DNA from: Actinomyces culturomici
GTDB taxonomy: Bacteria; Actinomycetota; Actinomycetes; Actinomycetales; Actinomycetaceae
DNA length: 64,000 bases
Assembly: GCF_900499005.1 (NCBI RefSeq)
Contig: NZ_LS991316.1
Span: forward strand, 269,676-333,675
Direction of reading: 5' to 3'
Both the position numbers and the translations under genes were made by a program. Positions 27,233 through 37,614 of this stretch are shown piece after piece. The first letter of the stretch is position 1; each line of letters starts with the position of its first letter. The notes under the pieces were generated by a model. The model was not told the DNA's origin. It searched no databases and saw nothing but the letters and a program-made list of their open reading frames with translations.

Positions 27233-30200
27233 GTGCTCCTCACCGGCCTCACCGACCTCATCGCCTCCGATGAGGCGCTCGACCGCGCCAGCGGCGCCCT
27301 CGCCTCGGGGCGCGACGCCGTTCTCGTCCTTCCGGCCGGTGCCCGCCCGCCGGCGATCGCCGCGCTGTCCGAATCCGCGGCCGTGCATCCGCTCGTCGTC
27401 CTCACGGCGACCGGCCGCGAGGCCGAGCGGCTCACCTGGGCGCTGCGCTCGTGGACCGACGCCGTCGAGATGCTCCCCGCGTGGGAGACGCTCCCGCACG
27501 AGCGCCTCTCCCCGCAGGTCGACACGATGGCGCGGCGCATCGCCGTCCTGCGCCGCCTCGCCCACCCGGTTCCCGGAGACCCGCACGCCGGCCCCCTCAA
27601 GGTCCTCGTCGTCCCGATCCGCGCCTTCCTCCAGCCGGTGATCCGCGGGCTCGGCGACCTCGAGCCCGTCCGCGTCCGCGTCGGCGACCGCGTCGACCTG
27701 CCCGATCTCACGACCCGGCTCGGCGAGCTCGGATACCAGCGCGTCGACATGGTCGAGGGCCGCGGCCAGATGTCGGTGCGCGGCGGGATCCTCGACGTCT
27801 TCCCGCCCCAGGAGGCCCACCCGGTCCGCGTCGAGCTGTGGGGCGACGAGGTCGACGAGATCCGCGCCTTCTCCGTCTCCGACCAGCGCACCCTCGGCGT
27901 CCTCGAGGACGGGCTGTGGGCGACCGCGTGCCGCGAGCTCCTCCTCACCCGCGCCGTCCGCGTGCGAGCCCGTGAACTCGTCGCGGATCTGCCCGGCGCC
28001 GCCGAGATGCTTTCCCTCGCCTCCGAGGGGATCCCCGCGCCCGGCATCGAGTCCCTCGCCCCGGTGCTCGCGCCCGGCATGGACCGCCTCCTCGACCTCC
28101 TGCCCGCGTCCTCGCCGATCCTCGCGTCCGATCCCGAGCGGATCCGCGCGCGGGCGGCCGACCTCATCGCGACGACGCAGGAGTTCCTCACCGCCGCGTG
28201 GTCGGCGGCCGCCGGGGGCGCGGAGGTCCCGCTCGAGGCCTCCGAGGCCTCCTTCCTCGATCTCGACGACCTCTGGGGTGAGGTCGGGCGCCCGTGGTGG
28301 GAGCTCACCGCCCTGCCGCCGGCCGCGCTCGCCGACGCGATCGCCGAGGACGAGGCCCGCGCCGGATCGACGGGCGAGGATGCGCCGCTCGACGCGGCGG
28401 GCGAACCGCTCCCCGCCGGGGAGGTCCGCGCGCTCGTCGCTTCGCCCTCGCTCATGCGGATGGGCGCGCGCGAGGTGCGCCCCTACCGCGGCGACTTCGC
28501 GGCCGCGTGCGCCGACCTCGGCGATCTCGCGAAGCGCGGGTGGACGCTCGTCGTCACCACCGAGGGGCCCGGTCCCGCCCGCCGCATCCGGACGATCCTC
28601 ACCGAGGCGGGCGTTCCCGCCGTCCTCGCCGACGACGTGCCTGCCGCACCGGAGAAGGGCTCCGTCGTCGTGACGACGGCCCAGGCGGGATCCGGTTTCG
28701 TCGCCCCCGAGCTGCGCCTCGCGATCCTCACCGAATCGGACCTCACGGGGCGGGCCGGGACGAGCACCCGCGACATGCGGCGCATGCCCTCCCGCCGCAA
28801 GAAGGGCGTCGACCCGCTCTCCCTCCACCCGGGCGACTACATCGTCCACGACCAGCACGGCATCGGCCGTTTCATCGAGCTCGTCTCGCGGACCATGGGG
28901 CGCGGGGACGCGGCCGTCACCCGTGACTACCTCGTCCTCGAGTACGCGCCCTCGAAGCGCGGCCAGCCCGGCGACCGCCTCTACGTCCCCACGGACTCGC
29001 TCGACCAGATCTCGAAGTACACCGGCTCCGACCAGCCGGCGCTGACGAAGATGGGCGGCGCCGACTGGGCGAAGACGAAGGCCCGCGCGAAGAAGGCCGT
29101 CAACGAGATCGCGAAGGAGCTCATCCGCCTCTACGCCGCCCGGCAGGCGACGAAGGGCCACGCCTTCGGCCCGGACACCCCCTGGCAGCGCGAGCTCGAG
29201 GACGCCTTCCCCTACGTCGAGACCCCCGACCAGCTCGTCACCATCGACGAGGTGAAGGCCGACATGGAGAAGCCCATCCCCATGGACCGCCTCCTCACCG
29301 GCGACGTCGGCTACGGCAAGACCGAGATCGCCGTGCGCGCCGCCTTCAAGGCGATCCAGGACGGCAAGCAGGTCGCGGTCCTCGTGCCGACGACGCTCCT
29401 CGTCCAGCAGCACGTCGAGACCTTCACCGAGCGCTACGCCGGATTCCCCGTGACGATCGCCTCCCTCTCGCGCTTCTCCACGCCGAAGGAGGCGGAGGAG
29501 GTGAAGGCCGGCCTCGCCTCCGGGAAGGTCGACCTCGTCATCGGCACGCACTCGCTCCTCACCGGGACGATCGCCTTCAAGAGCCTCGGCCTCGTCGTCA
29601 TCGACGAGGAGCAGCGCTTCGGCGTCGAGCACAAGGAGACCCTCAAGGCCCTGCGCACCGACGTCGACGTCCTTTCGATGTCGGCGACACCGATTCCGAG
29701 GACCCTCGAGATGGCGGTCTCCGGCATCCGTGAGATGTCGATCCTCCAGACCCCGCCCGAGGAGCGCCAGCCCGTCCTCACCTTCGTCGGCGCCTACACG
29801 GACGCCCAGGTGAGCGCCGCGATCCGCAGGGAGCTCCTGCGCGACGGCCAGGTCTTCTTCGTTCACAACCGCGTCGACTCCATCGCCTCGGTTGCCTCCC
29901 ACATCCAGGAGCTCGTCCCAGAGGCGCGCATCCGCGTCGCCCACGGGAAGCTCTCCGAGCACCAGCTCGAAGAGGTGATCGTCGACTTCTGGAACCACGA
30001 GTTCGACGTCCTCGTCTGCACGACGATCGTCGAGACGGGCCTCGACATCTCGAACGCGAACACCCTCATCGTCGACCGGGCCGACGTCTTCGGGCTCTCC
30101 CAGCTCCACCAGCTCCGCGGTCGCGTCGGGCGCGGGCGCGAGCGGGCCTACGCGTACTTCTTCTACCCGGGCGACAAGACCCTCACCGAGACCGCGCACG

Positions 30201-30865
30201 AGCGCCTCAAGACGATCGCGGCGAACACGGACCTCGGGGCGGGCCTCGCCGTCGCGCAGAAGGACCTCGAGATCCGCGGCGCCGGCAACCTCCTCGGCGG
30301 CGCCCAGTCCGGCCACGTCGAGGGCGTCGGATTCGACCTCTACGTCCGCATGGTCGCCGACGCCGTCGCCGCCTACCGCGGCGAGGCGCCCGCGGAGAAG
30401 TCCGACCTGCGCCTCGACCTCGCCGTCGACGCCCACATCCCCGAGGACTACGTCCCCGGCGAGCGCCTGCGCCTCGAGGTCTACGGCAAGATCGCGGCCC
30501 TCACCGCCCCCGAGCAGGAGTCCGACGTCCGCGACGAGCTCGTCGACCGCTACGGGCCGATCCCGCGCGAAGTCGACCTCCTCTTCGCGATCGCCCGCCT
30601 GCGCCAGATCCTCCGCGCCGCCGGCGTCGAGGAGGTCGTCACCCAGGGGAAGTACCTGCGCCTCGGACCCGTCGAACTCCGCGACTCGCAGATCCTCCGC
30701 CTCAAGCGCCTCCACCCGGGCACGGTCATCAAGGCGGCCGTCCGCCAGGTCCTCGTCCCCGTGCCGCTGACCTCCCGCGTCGGCGGGGTCCCCCTCGCCG
30801 ACGAGGCGCTCCTCGAGTGGGTGGAAGCGCTCGTCACGAAGATCCTCGTCCCCTTCTCCTCCTGA
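27233..30865 (+). CDS. mfd: Transcription-repair coupling factor
   Basis: DNA translocase that removes stalled RNA polymerase and recruits UvrA. The 1210-aa protein has the N-terminal UvrB-like region, the RNA-polymerase-interaction segment around GDYIVHDQHGIGRF, Walker A TGDVGYGKTEIAVRAAF, the DEEQ box VVIDEEQRFGVEHKE, helicase motif VI in QLRGRVGRGRERAY and the C-terminal TRCF domain. Starts at GTG, 3 bp after pth. Large open frames on the opposite strand are side effects of GC-rich codon use. Confidence 0.97.
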   Translation: MLLTGLTDLIASDEALDRASGALASGRDAVLVLPAGARPPAIAALSESAAVHPLVVLTATGREAERLTWALRSWTDAVEMLPAWETLPHERLSPQVDTMARRIAVLRRLAHPVPGDPHAGPLKVLVVPIRAFLQPVIRGLGDLEPVRVRVGDRVDLPDLTTRLGELGYQRVDMVEGRGQMSVRGGILDVFPPQEAHPVRVELWGDEVDEIRAFSVSDQRTLGVLEDGLWATACRELLLTRAVRVRARELVADLPGAAEMLSLASEGIPAPGIESLAPVLAPGMDRLLDLLPASSPILASDPERIRARAADLIATTQEFLTAAWSAAAGGAEVPLEASEASFLDLDDLWGEVGRPWWELTALPPAALADAIAEDEARAGSTGEDAPLDAAGEPLPAGEVRALVASPSLMRMGAREVRPYRGDFAAACADLGDLAKRGWTLVVTTEGPGPARRIRTILTEAGVPAVLADDVPAAPEKGSVVVTTAQAGSGFVAPELRLAILTESDLTGRAGTSTRDMRRMPSRRKKGVDPLSLHPGDYIVHDQHGIGRFIELVSRTMGRGDAAVTRDYLVLEYAPSKRGQPGDRLYVPTDSLDQISKYTGSDQPALTKMGGADWAKTKARAKKAVNEIAKELIRLYAARQATKGHAFGPDTPWQRELEDAFPYVETPDQLVTIDEVKADMEKPIPMDRLLTGDVGYGKTEIAVRAAFKAIQDGKQVAVLVPTTLLVQQHVETFTERYAGFPVTIASLSRFSTPKEAEEVKAGLASGKVDLVIGTHSLLTGTIAFKSLGLVVIDEEQRFGVEHKETLKALRTDVDVLSMSATPIPRTLEMAVSGIREMSILQTPPEERQPVLTFVGAYTDAQVSAAIRRELLRDGQVFFVHNRVDSIASVASHIQELVPEARIRVAHGKLSEHQLEEVIVDFWNHEFDVLVCTTIVETGLDISNANTLIVDRADVFGLSQLHQLRGRVGRGRERAYAYFFYPGDKTLTETAHERLKTIAANTDLGAGLAVAQKDLEIRGAGNLLGGAQSGHVEGVGFDLYVRMVADAVAAYRGEAPAEKSDLRLDLAVDAHIPEDYVPGERLRLEVYGKIAALTAPEQESDVRDELVDRYGPIPREVDLLFAIARLRQILRAAGVEEVVTQGKYLRLGPVELRDSQILRLKRLHPGTVIKAAVRQVLVPVPLTSRVGGVPLADEALLEWVEALVTKILVPFSS

Positions 30866-30878
30866 CCGGCGCCCCGCC

Positions 30879-30912
30879 CCGGCCTCGTCGATTCCCAACA
30901 TCACGAGGCCGG
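30879..30912 (+). terminator. Terminator after mfd, built on the dispersed motif
   Basis: A 10-bp stem (30879-30888 with 30903-30912) whose left arm is part of an exact minus-strand copy of the dispersed 17-bp motif (30876-30892). The 14-nt loop is long. It lies 13 bp past the mfd stop. Confidence 0.65.
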
Positions 30913-31036
30913 AGCCGCGCTCTCACCGAGCCGGGGGAGGAGGACCCTCCCGCGCATCGGCGGGGGTCAGCGCATTCACATGCGGCCGGTCTACACTGGC
31001 GGCGGCCCACAGGGGCCACCGTGAGGGAGGACCTAC

Positions 31037-31645
31037 GTGTTCAGTGTGAAGTCAGCGGCGATGGTCGCCGCAGCATCCGTCGCCGCCCTGGGACTCGGGG
31101 CCTGCACCGCCCAGCCCGGCACCGCGCTCAGCGTCAACGGCGTCAAGTACTCCGAAGCGCAGATCACCGAGGGCGTCCAGGACTACGCGGCGCTCACCGG
31201 CACCACCCTCGACCGGTCGACGGTCGTCCGCATGCTCCCCGACGCCCTCAAGTTCACCGAGCTCGCGAACGACCTCGGGCTCAAGGCGTCCGACGCCGAC
31301 GTGCAGTCGTACCTCGACCAGCTCGTCACCGCCGGCAAGGTGAAGAAGCCCGCCGACGGCCTCGGCACCGTCATGACCGAGATCCTCCGGTACACGGTGA
31401 TCTCCTCGGAGCTCAACTCCCTCGACCAGGACCAGATCTCCGCCGCGGGCGACGAGTTCAAGAAGATCTCCGCCGACCAGGTCGTCGACGTCAACCCCCG
31501 CTACGGCACCGTCACCGCGACCGGCACGACCGTCCTCCCGATGTTCGGCGACGTCGTCGACGCGACGACCCTCGCCGCGCAGCAGTCCGGGGCGACCGAC
31601 TCCGGCCAGTCCGGATCCTCGGAGTCCGGCCAGTCCGGCAACTGA
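31037..31645 (+). CDS. Putative lipoprotein with SurA-like N-terminal region
   Basis: A 202-aa exported protein with a lipobox LGAC at residues 20-23, so a predicted lipoprotein processed at Cys23. Residues ~25-125 resemble the SurA N-terminal (peptidyl-prolyl isomerase-associated) region seen in actinobacterial lipoproteins: SVNGVKYSEAQITEGVQDYA. The last ~20 residues are a Ser/Gly/Gln tail with three QSG units. GTG start with GGGAGG about 8 nt upstream; a -10 TACACT (30992-30997) gives a leader of about 35 nt. Position between mfd and eno fits a protein-folding or trafficking role, but this is inference. Confidence 0.75.
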   Translation: MFSVKSAAMVAAASVAALGLGACTAQPGTALSVNGVKYSEAQITEGVQDYAALTGTTLDRSTVVRMLPDALKFTELANDLGLKASDADVQSYLDQLVTAGKVKKPADGLGTVMTEILRYTVISSELNSLDQDQISAAGDEFKKISADQVVDVNPRYGTVTATGTTVLPMFGDVVDATTLAAQQSGATDSGQSGSSESGQSGN

Positions 31646-31761
31646 GGCGTGTGACCGATCCCTCCGCGCCGCGGCGCCCCTCGCGGGACCATCGTCGCGG
31701 CGTCCGAGCGGTCGGATGCGCGCGCCCGCCCCGCGCGGCGGGGAATCCGATTCAGAGGTAG

Positions 31762-33114
<1,353 letters not shown>

Positions 33115-33152
33115 GTCGCGGAGGGGATGAACCCCTCGTCGCGCTGACGCTC

Positions 33153-33186
33153 CCGGAGCCCCGGACCATTCGGTCCGGGGCTCCGG
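33153..33186 (+). terminator. Terminator after eno
   Basis: Perfect 15-bp stem (33153-33167 with 33172-33186), ATTC loop, 38 bp past the eno stop. A near copy of the dispersed 17-bp motif lies just beyond, at 33211-33228. Confidence 0.82.
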
Positions 33187-33317
33187 CCGTTCCCCGTCCT
33201 CCTCGGCGCGGCCTCCGTCCTCGTCGATCGATGCGCGGGGGATTGCTCACAGGCGCCGCGCCCGGCTCGCCGCGCCCCGGACGCGACGAAGCGGGAGGAC
33301 TGGGGCACGATGGGACC

Positions 33318-34226
33318 ATGGCTCGTTCCTCCCGTTCCGGGCGCCCCCATGCGCCCCGCAGGCCCGACCGCTCCGGCGGACCCGGGCGGAGCGGCGCGCG
33401 CCCTCGCGGGCGCGGGGCGGGCCAGGGACGTCCGAATGCGGACGACGCCGCCGATGGGCCGCGCTCCGGCTCGGCCGCGACGCCCTCGTCGTCCCGGTCG
33501 GGCGGGCGCGCCTCCGACTCCCCGGCCGCCGCGCGATCCGCCAAGGCTCCGAAGAAGCCCCGCGACCACTCGGGCCCCGAGTCCGATCGGACCGCCACCG
33601 CCGCCGAGCGCCTCGAACGCGCGAGGGAGCTGCGCGGACGCGCGTCCTCGACGAGGTCGGGGCGGGCGCGCCCCGCGAACGGGCCGCGCCCGACGAACGA
33701 GCGCCTGAAGAAGGACCGCGAGCGCGACGAGGCGCGCGAGCAGCGGCGCGCCCAGCGGATCCGCGAGGGCCGTTCCTTCACCTTCGGCGGCCTCGAGATC
33801 TCGATGCGCTTCCTCTCGATCGCCCTCCTCGCCGGAGTCCTCGCCGCGCTCCTCGTCCCCAACCTCTACGACTGGTGGCGCCAGGAACAGGACCTCCGCG
33901 ACATCACCGCGCGCGTCGCGGCCGCCAAGGAGCGCAACGCGCAGATGGAGGAGGAGCTCGCCCTCTGGAACGACCCCGAGTACATCGCCTCCCAGGCGCG
34001 CGAGCGCCTCGGGTACGTGAAGCCGGGGGAGACCCAGTACACCGTCGTCGACCCCGGGAAGGACTACCAGGACCAGGCGCAGGTCGCGGCCGCCGCCGAC
34101 AAGGGGCCGGCTCGCCCCTGGGTCCAGGTCGTCGGTATCCTCCTCACCGAGGCCGATCAGGCGGAGACGACCACCGGCGCGCAATCGGGCGCCCAGTCCG
34201 GCGCCTCCCAGTCGGGGAGCGAGTGA
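33318..34226 (+). CDS. FtsB/DivIC-family septum formation initiator
   Basis: Cell-division protein of the FtsB/DivIC type, normally working with FtsL and FtsQ at the septum. The 302-aa protein has an unusually long (~160 aa) cytoplasmic tail rich in Arg, Ser, Pro and Gly, one membrane span (about 165-187, FLSIALLAGVLAALLVPNLY), a coiled coil (about 190-225) and the family region ASQARERLGYVKPGETQY. The extracellular C-terminus ends with three QSG units. CACGAT ends 6 nt before the ATG, so it is probably leaderless. The order eno, this gene, DUF501, ppx is conserved in actinobacteria. Confidence 0.87.
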   Translation: MARSSRSGRPHAPRRPDRSGGPGRSGARPRGRGAGQGRPNADDAADGPRSGSAATPSSSRSGGRASDSPAAARSAKAPKKPRDHSGPESDRTATAAERLERARELRGRASSTRSGRARPANGPRPTNERLKKDRERDEAREQRRAQRIREGRSFTFGGLEISMRFLSIALLAGVLAALLVPNLYDWWRQEQDLRDITARVAAAKERNAQMEEELALWNDPEYIASQARERLGYVKPGETQYTVVDPGKDYQDQAQVAAAADKGPARPWVQVVGILLTEADQAETTTGAQSGAQSGASQSGSE

Positions 34227-34324
34227 CCTCGCCGGAGGCGACGCATGACGCGCCCGCCCCGCCGCCGATCCCCGTCCCAGGCCGCCTCGACAGTCGCGAC
34301 CGCCCCGAACAAGGAGTACTCGAA

Positions 34325-34858
34325 GTGACCACCCCCACAGAGCGCGCCGACCCCGCCCTCGACCCCCGCGTCGCGACCGAGGCCGATCTCGAGGTCCTGC
34401 GCGAGCAGCTCGACCGCCTCCCGCGCGGAGTCGTCGGAATCGCCGCGCGCTGCGTCTGCGGGCGGCCGACCGTCGTTGAGACGGCGCCGCGGCTCGAGGA
34501 CGGGAGCCCCTTCCCGACGACCTTCTACCTCACGTGCCCGCCGATCGTGAAGGCATGCTCGACCCTCGAGGCCGAGCACCTCATGGAGGAGTTCAACGAC
34601 CTCCTCGCGTCCGACGAGGAGGTCGCCGCCGCCTACGCCGCCGCCCACCGCGACTACATCGCGAGGCGCGGCGCGCTCGGCGAGGTCCCCGAGATCGCGG
34701 GGGTCTCGGCCGGCGGCATGCCGACCCGCGTCAAGTGCCTCCACGCCCTCGTCGGCCATGCCCTCGCCGCCGGGCCCGGCGTCAACCCGATCGGGGACCG
34801 CGCCCTCGCCGTCATGGCCGAGCGCGGCCTCTGGAGCCCGGACCGCTGCACCTGCTGA
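34325..34858 (+). CDS. DUF501 domain protein
   Basis: A 177-aa actinobacterial protein of unknown function. It has several Cys in pairs, AARCVCGRP and the terminal DRCTC, and the family block FPTTFYLTCPP. GTG 34325 was chosen because AAGGAG lies 8 nt upstream; a GTG at 34223 that overlaps the preceding stop would add 34 Pro-rich residues. It lies between the FtsB-like gene and ppx, its usual neighbours. The Cys pattern hints at metal binding, but nothing is proven. Confidence 0.88.
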   Translation: MTTPTERADPALDPRVATEADLEVLREQLDRLPRGVVGIAARCVCGRPTVVETAPRLEDGSPFPTTFYLTCPPIVKACSTLEAEHLMEEFNDLLASDEEVAAAYAAAHRDYIARRGALGEVPEIAGVSAGGMPTRVKCLHALVGHALAAGPGVNPIGDRALAVMAERGLWSPDRCTC

Positions 34859-34952
34859 CCCTCCGAATCGCCCTGCGGTCCTGAGACATTCCCCGCCCTC
34901 GCCGGGCGGTGCGTCCCGGGGCGGGCGCGCGCGCCTGTGGGAGAATCGTCGG

Positions 34953-35921
34953 GTGACTCGAGTAGCTGCCATCGACTGCGGAACGAACTCCATCCGACTC
35001 CTCGTCGCCGACGCCGAGACCGGCGCCGACGGGCGGGCGAGCCTCACCGACCTCACCCGTCAGATGCGGATCGTCCGCCTCGGTCAGGGGGTCGACCGCA
35101 CGGGGCGCCTCGATCCGGCCGCCATCGACCGCACCGTCGACGCCGTCGTCGAGTACGAGCGGATGATCCGCCGGCTCGGCGCGACCGCCGTCCGCTTCGT
35201 CGCGACTTCCGCCTCGAGGGACGCGGAGAACCGCGACGAGTTCGTCGACGCCGTCCGTTCGGTCCTCGGGATCGAGCCCGAGGTCGTTGAGGGGACCGAG
35301 GAGGCCGCGCTCTCCTTCTCCGGCGCCGTCTCCGGACTCGGCGGGACGGTTCCCGCTCCGATGCTCGTCGTCGACATCGGCGGCGGTTCGACCGAGCTCG
35401 TCCTCGGCGATCGATCGGTCCGCCAGGCGATCTCCATCGACATGGGCGCCGTCCGCGTCACCGAGAAGTTCTTCGCGGATTGCCCGCCGGACGCCGGCAT
35501 CCCCGCCGAGGTGGAGGCGCGCGCCATCGCCTGGATCGACGAGCGGCTCGACGACGCCGAACGGGTCGTCGACCTCGATCGCGTCGCCACCCTCGTCGGC
35601 GTCGCCGGCACCGTTACGACGCTCACCGCTCAGGCGCTCGGCCTTACGAGCTACCAGCCCGAGCGCATCCACGGCGCCCGCCTGCCCCTGCCCGTCATCG
35701 ACGAGGCCGTGAGGTTCATGGTCGACCAGCCGGTACCGGTGAAGGCGGCGCTCGGATTCATGCCCGCCGGGCGCGAGGACGTCATCGCCGCGGGGGCGCT
35801 CATCTGGAGCCGCATCGTCCATCGCGTCCACGACCGCGCGGCGACTCGCGGGACGGCGATCGACGAGGTCCTCACCTCCGAGCACGACATCCTCGACGGC
35901 ATTGCGATGTCGATCGCCTGA
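34953..35921 (+). CDS. ppx: Ppx/GppA family exopolyphosphatase/pppGpp phosphatase
   Basis: Predicted to hydrolyse polyphosphate or pppGpp. The actin-like phosphate motifs are AAIDCGTNSIRLLV at the N-terminus, ATSASRDAENRDEF and VVDIGGGSTELVLGD. At 322 aa it is the short actinobacterial Ppx form. GAGAAT ends 6 nt before the GTG start, so it is probably leaderless. A PPK2 gene lies earlier in the window, so both synthesis-side and breakdown-side enzymes of polyphosphate may be present. Confidence 0.9.
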   Translation: MTRVAAIDCGTNSIRLLVADAETGADGRASLTDLTRQMRIVRLGQGVDRTGRLDPAAIDRTVDAVVEYERMIRRLGATAVRFVATSASRDAENRDEFVDAVRSVLGIEPEVVEGTEEAALSFSGAVSGLGGTVPAPMLVVDIGGGSTELVLGDRSVRQAISIDMGAVRVTEKFFADCPPDAGIPAEVEARAIAWIDERLDDAERVVDLDRVATLVGVAGTVTTLTAQALGLTSYQPERIHGARLPLPVIDEAVRFMVDQPVPVKAALGFMPAGREDVIAAGALIWSRIVHRVHDRAATRGTAIDEVLTSEHDILDGIAMSIA

Positions 35922-35964
35922 TATCGCGCAAGATCGGGTGTGTTGGGTCGCGAGGTCGCGCGCC

Positions 35965-36021
35965 CGCATCCCCTCGACGCGCGAAGGTAATGCTTTCGGC
36001 GCGCGAAGGTAATGCTCTCGG
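35965..36021 (+). repeat. Dispersed 35-bp repeat, copy 1 plus partial copy
   Basis: 35965-35999 matches 30 of 35 bases of the reverse complement of 41453-41487. A 19-bp second copy of its right half (GCGAAGGTAATGCTCTCGG) follows at 36003-36021. The pair lies 20 bp from the 3' end of the tRNA gene. Confidence 0.75.
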
Positions 36022-36040
36022 CGGGGAGGGGGAGCGGCGG

Positions 36041-36114
36041 TGCCCCCGGTCGGGTTCGAACCGACACTGAACCGATTTTAAGTCGGCCGCCTCTGCCGAT
36101 TGGGCTACGGGGGC
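36041..36114 (-). tRNA. tRNA with anticodon UAA and short variable loop (tRNA-Leu by anticodon)
   Basis: A full cloverleaf folds on the minus strand: 7-bp acceptor GCCCCCG/CGGGGGC with A73, 3-bp D stem with GG in the loop, a 5-bp anticodon stem (one G-U) around loop CTTAAAA (anticodon UAA), a 5-nt variable loop and a 5-bp T stem with loop TTCGAAC. CCA is not encoded. By codon it reads UUA (Leu), but bacterial tRNA-Leu normally has a long variable arm, which this one lacks. The fold is otherwise healthy, so it looks expressed rather than decayed. Confidence 0.88.
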
Positions 36115-36194
36115 TCGGGGACGAATCCCACAGGGTGCCATCGTATCGGTCCCGGTAGACTGGTCCGACCGCATCGATGGAAGGACACGACCCC

Positions 36195-37484
36195 ATGAGC
36201 CCCGCGCACACCCACGGGACCCCCAGGCCGCACCACCGCCCGACGCGCTCGGCGCCCGCGCGCGCCCGCGACGCGATCCTCGAATTCCTCTCCGACGAGG
36301 TGAAGGCGGGGCTCCTCGTCATCGGCATCGCGCTCGTCGCCCTCCTCGTCTCGAACTCGCCGCTCGCGCACGCCTACGAAGAGCTCTCCCACGCCCACTT
36401 CGGGCCGTCCGCCCTCGGCCTCGACCTCACCGTCCACGAGTGGGCCGCCGACGGACTCCTCACGATCTTCTTCTTCGTCGTCGGGCTCGAGCTCAAGACC
36501 GAGTTCGTCACCGGCGCCCTGCGCGACCTGCGCGAGGCCGCGCTCCCGATGATCGCCGCCGCGTTCGGCATGATCGGACCCGTCCTCGTCTACACGGGCG
36601 TCCAACTCGCGTTCGGATCCGACGCCTGGGACGGATGGGCGGTGCCGACCGCGACCGACATCGCGTTCGCCGTAGCGATTCTTTCGATCTTCGGCCGGGG
36701 CCTTCCCCCCGCGGCGCGGACCTTCCTCCTCACGCTCGCCGTCGTCGACGACCTCCTCGCGATCATCGTCATCGCGGTCTTCTTCTCGAGCGGCATCGAC
36801 GTCCTCGCACTCGCGGGCGCGCTCGCCGTCATCGGCGTCTTCGCCCTCCTCACGAACAGGGGCGTACGGAGCCCCTGGATCCTCATCCCCGTCGGAGTCG
36901 TCGCCTGGGCGCTCATGGCGAACTCCGGCGTCCACGCGACGATCGCGGGCGTCGCCCTCGGCCTCGTCGTCCCGGCGAAGCGGAGCCGCGCCGGGCAGAT
37001 GACGCACGACTTCGCCGAGGCGGTCGGCCCGTGGGCGGCGGGTTTCGCCCTCCCGGTCTTCGCGTTCTTCGCCGCCGGAGTCCCCGTCCTCGGGGCCGAG
37101 GGCGGGATCCTCGGAGCGCTCGCGGACCCGGTGACGATCGGCGTAGCCCTCGCCCTCCCGCTCGGCAAGCTCCTCGGCATCTGGGGCTCGGTCGCCGCCC
37201 TCACGCGCTGGACCCGCCTGCGCCTCGGTCACGGCGTCGACCTCCCCGACGTCGCGGCGATGGGACTCCTCGCGGGCATCGGCTTCACCGTCGCGATGCT
37301 CATCGGCGGCCTCGCCTTCACCGATGAGATCGCCGTGTTCCATGCGCGATTCGGCGTCATCCTCGGGACCTTCGCCGCGGCCGTTCTCGGCGCCCTCGCG
37401 CTGCGCGCGAGACTCAAGGTGCGCGTGCGCGGCGATGCGGCGCATGCGACGACGAAGACGAAGAAGACGAAGAAGATGCGCTGA
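36195..37484 (+). CDS. nhaA: Na+/H+ antiporter NhaA
   Basis: Exports Na+ in exchange for H+ for pH and salt homeostasis. A 429-aa membrane protein with about 11-12 spans. The ion-binding Asp pair is in LAVVDDLLAIIVIAVFF, matching DD163-164 of E. coli NhaA, and VGLELKTEFVTG and the late GIGFTVAMLIGGLAF are typical. ATG 36195 has AAGGA 9 nt upstream; the ATG six codons earlier overlaps that site. The C-terminus is a Lys/Thr-rich tail (TKTKKTKKMR). It stands alone between the tRNA and the Bax-inhibitor gene. Confidence 0.95.
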   Translation: MSPAHTHGTPRPHHRPTRSAPARARDAILEFLSDEVKAGLLVIGIALVALLVSNSPLAHAYEELSHAHFGPSALGLDLTVHEWAADGLLTIFFFVVGLELKTEFVTGALRDLREAALPMIAAAFGMIGPVLVYTGVQLAFGSDAWDGWAVPTATDIAFAVAILSIFGRGLPPAARTFLLTLAVVDDLLAIIVIAVFFSSGIDVLALAGALAVIGVFALLTNRGVRSPWILIPVGVVAWALMANSGVHATIAGVALGLVVPAKRSRAGQMTHDFAEAVGPWAAGFALPVFAFFAAGVPVLGAEGGILGALADPVTIGVALALPLGKLLGIWGSVAALTRWTRLRLGHGVDLPDVAAMGLLAGIGFTVAMLIGGLAFTDEIAVFHARFGVILGTFAAAVLGALALRARLKVRVRGDAAHATTKTKKTKKMR

Positions 37485-37614
37485 ACGCGCGCGCCGTCAA
37501 CGGCGCGGACGGCGCCCGCCCCGCCGCTTCGCCGAAGGCCGAAATCCCGCCGGGTGGGGCGCTGCGCCCCGTGGGAGAATGGACCCGTTCGACATCAGAC
37601 CCGAGGAGGCCGCA

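Noticed and set aside
26528..30904. Very long antisense open frame opposite mfd (1458 codons) and similar frames opposite most genes
   Set aside because: They mirror genuine conserved genes, are low-complexity (Arg, Asp, Glu, Val, Gly-rich) and arise because stop codons are rare in GC-rich antisense frames.
34223..34324. Upstream GTG start of the DUF501 gene overlapping the preceding stop
   Set aside because: Its 34 extra residues are Pro-rich and unconserved in type, while GTG 34325 has AAGGAG at 8 nt.
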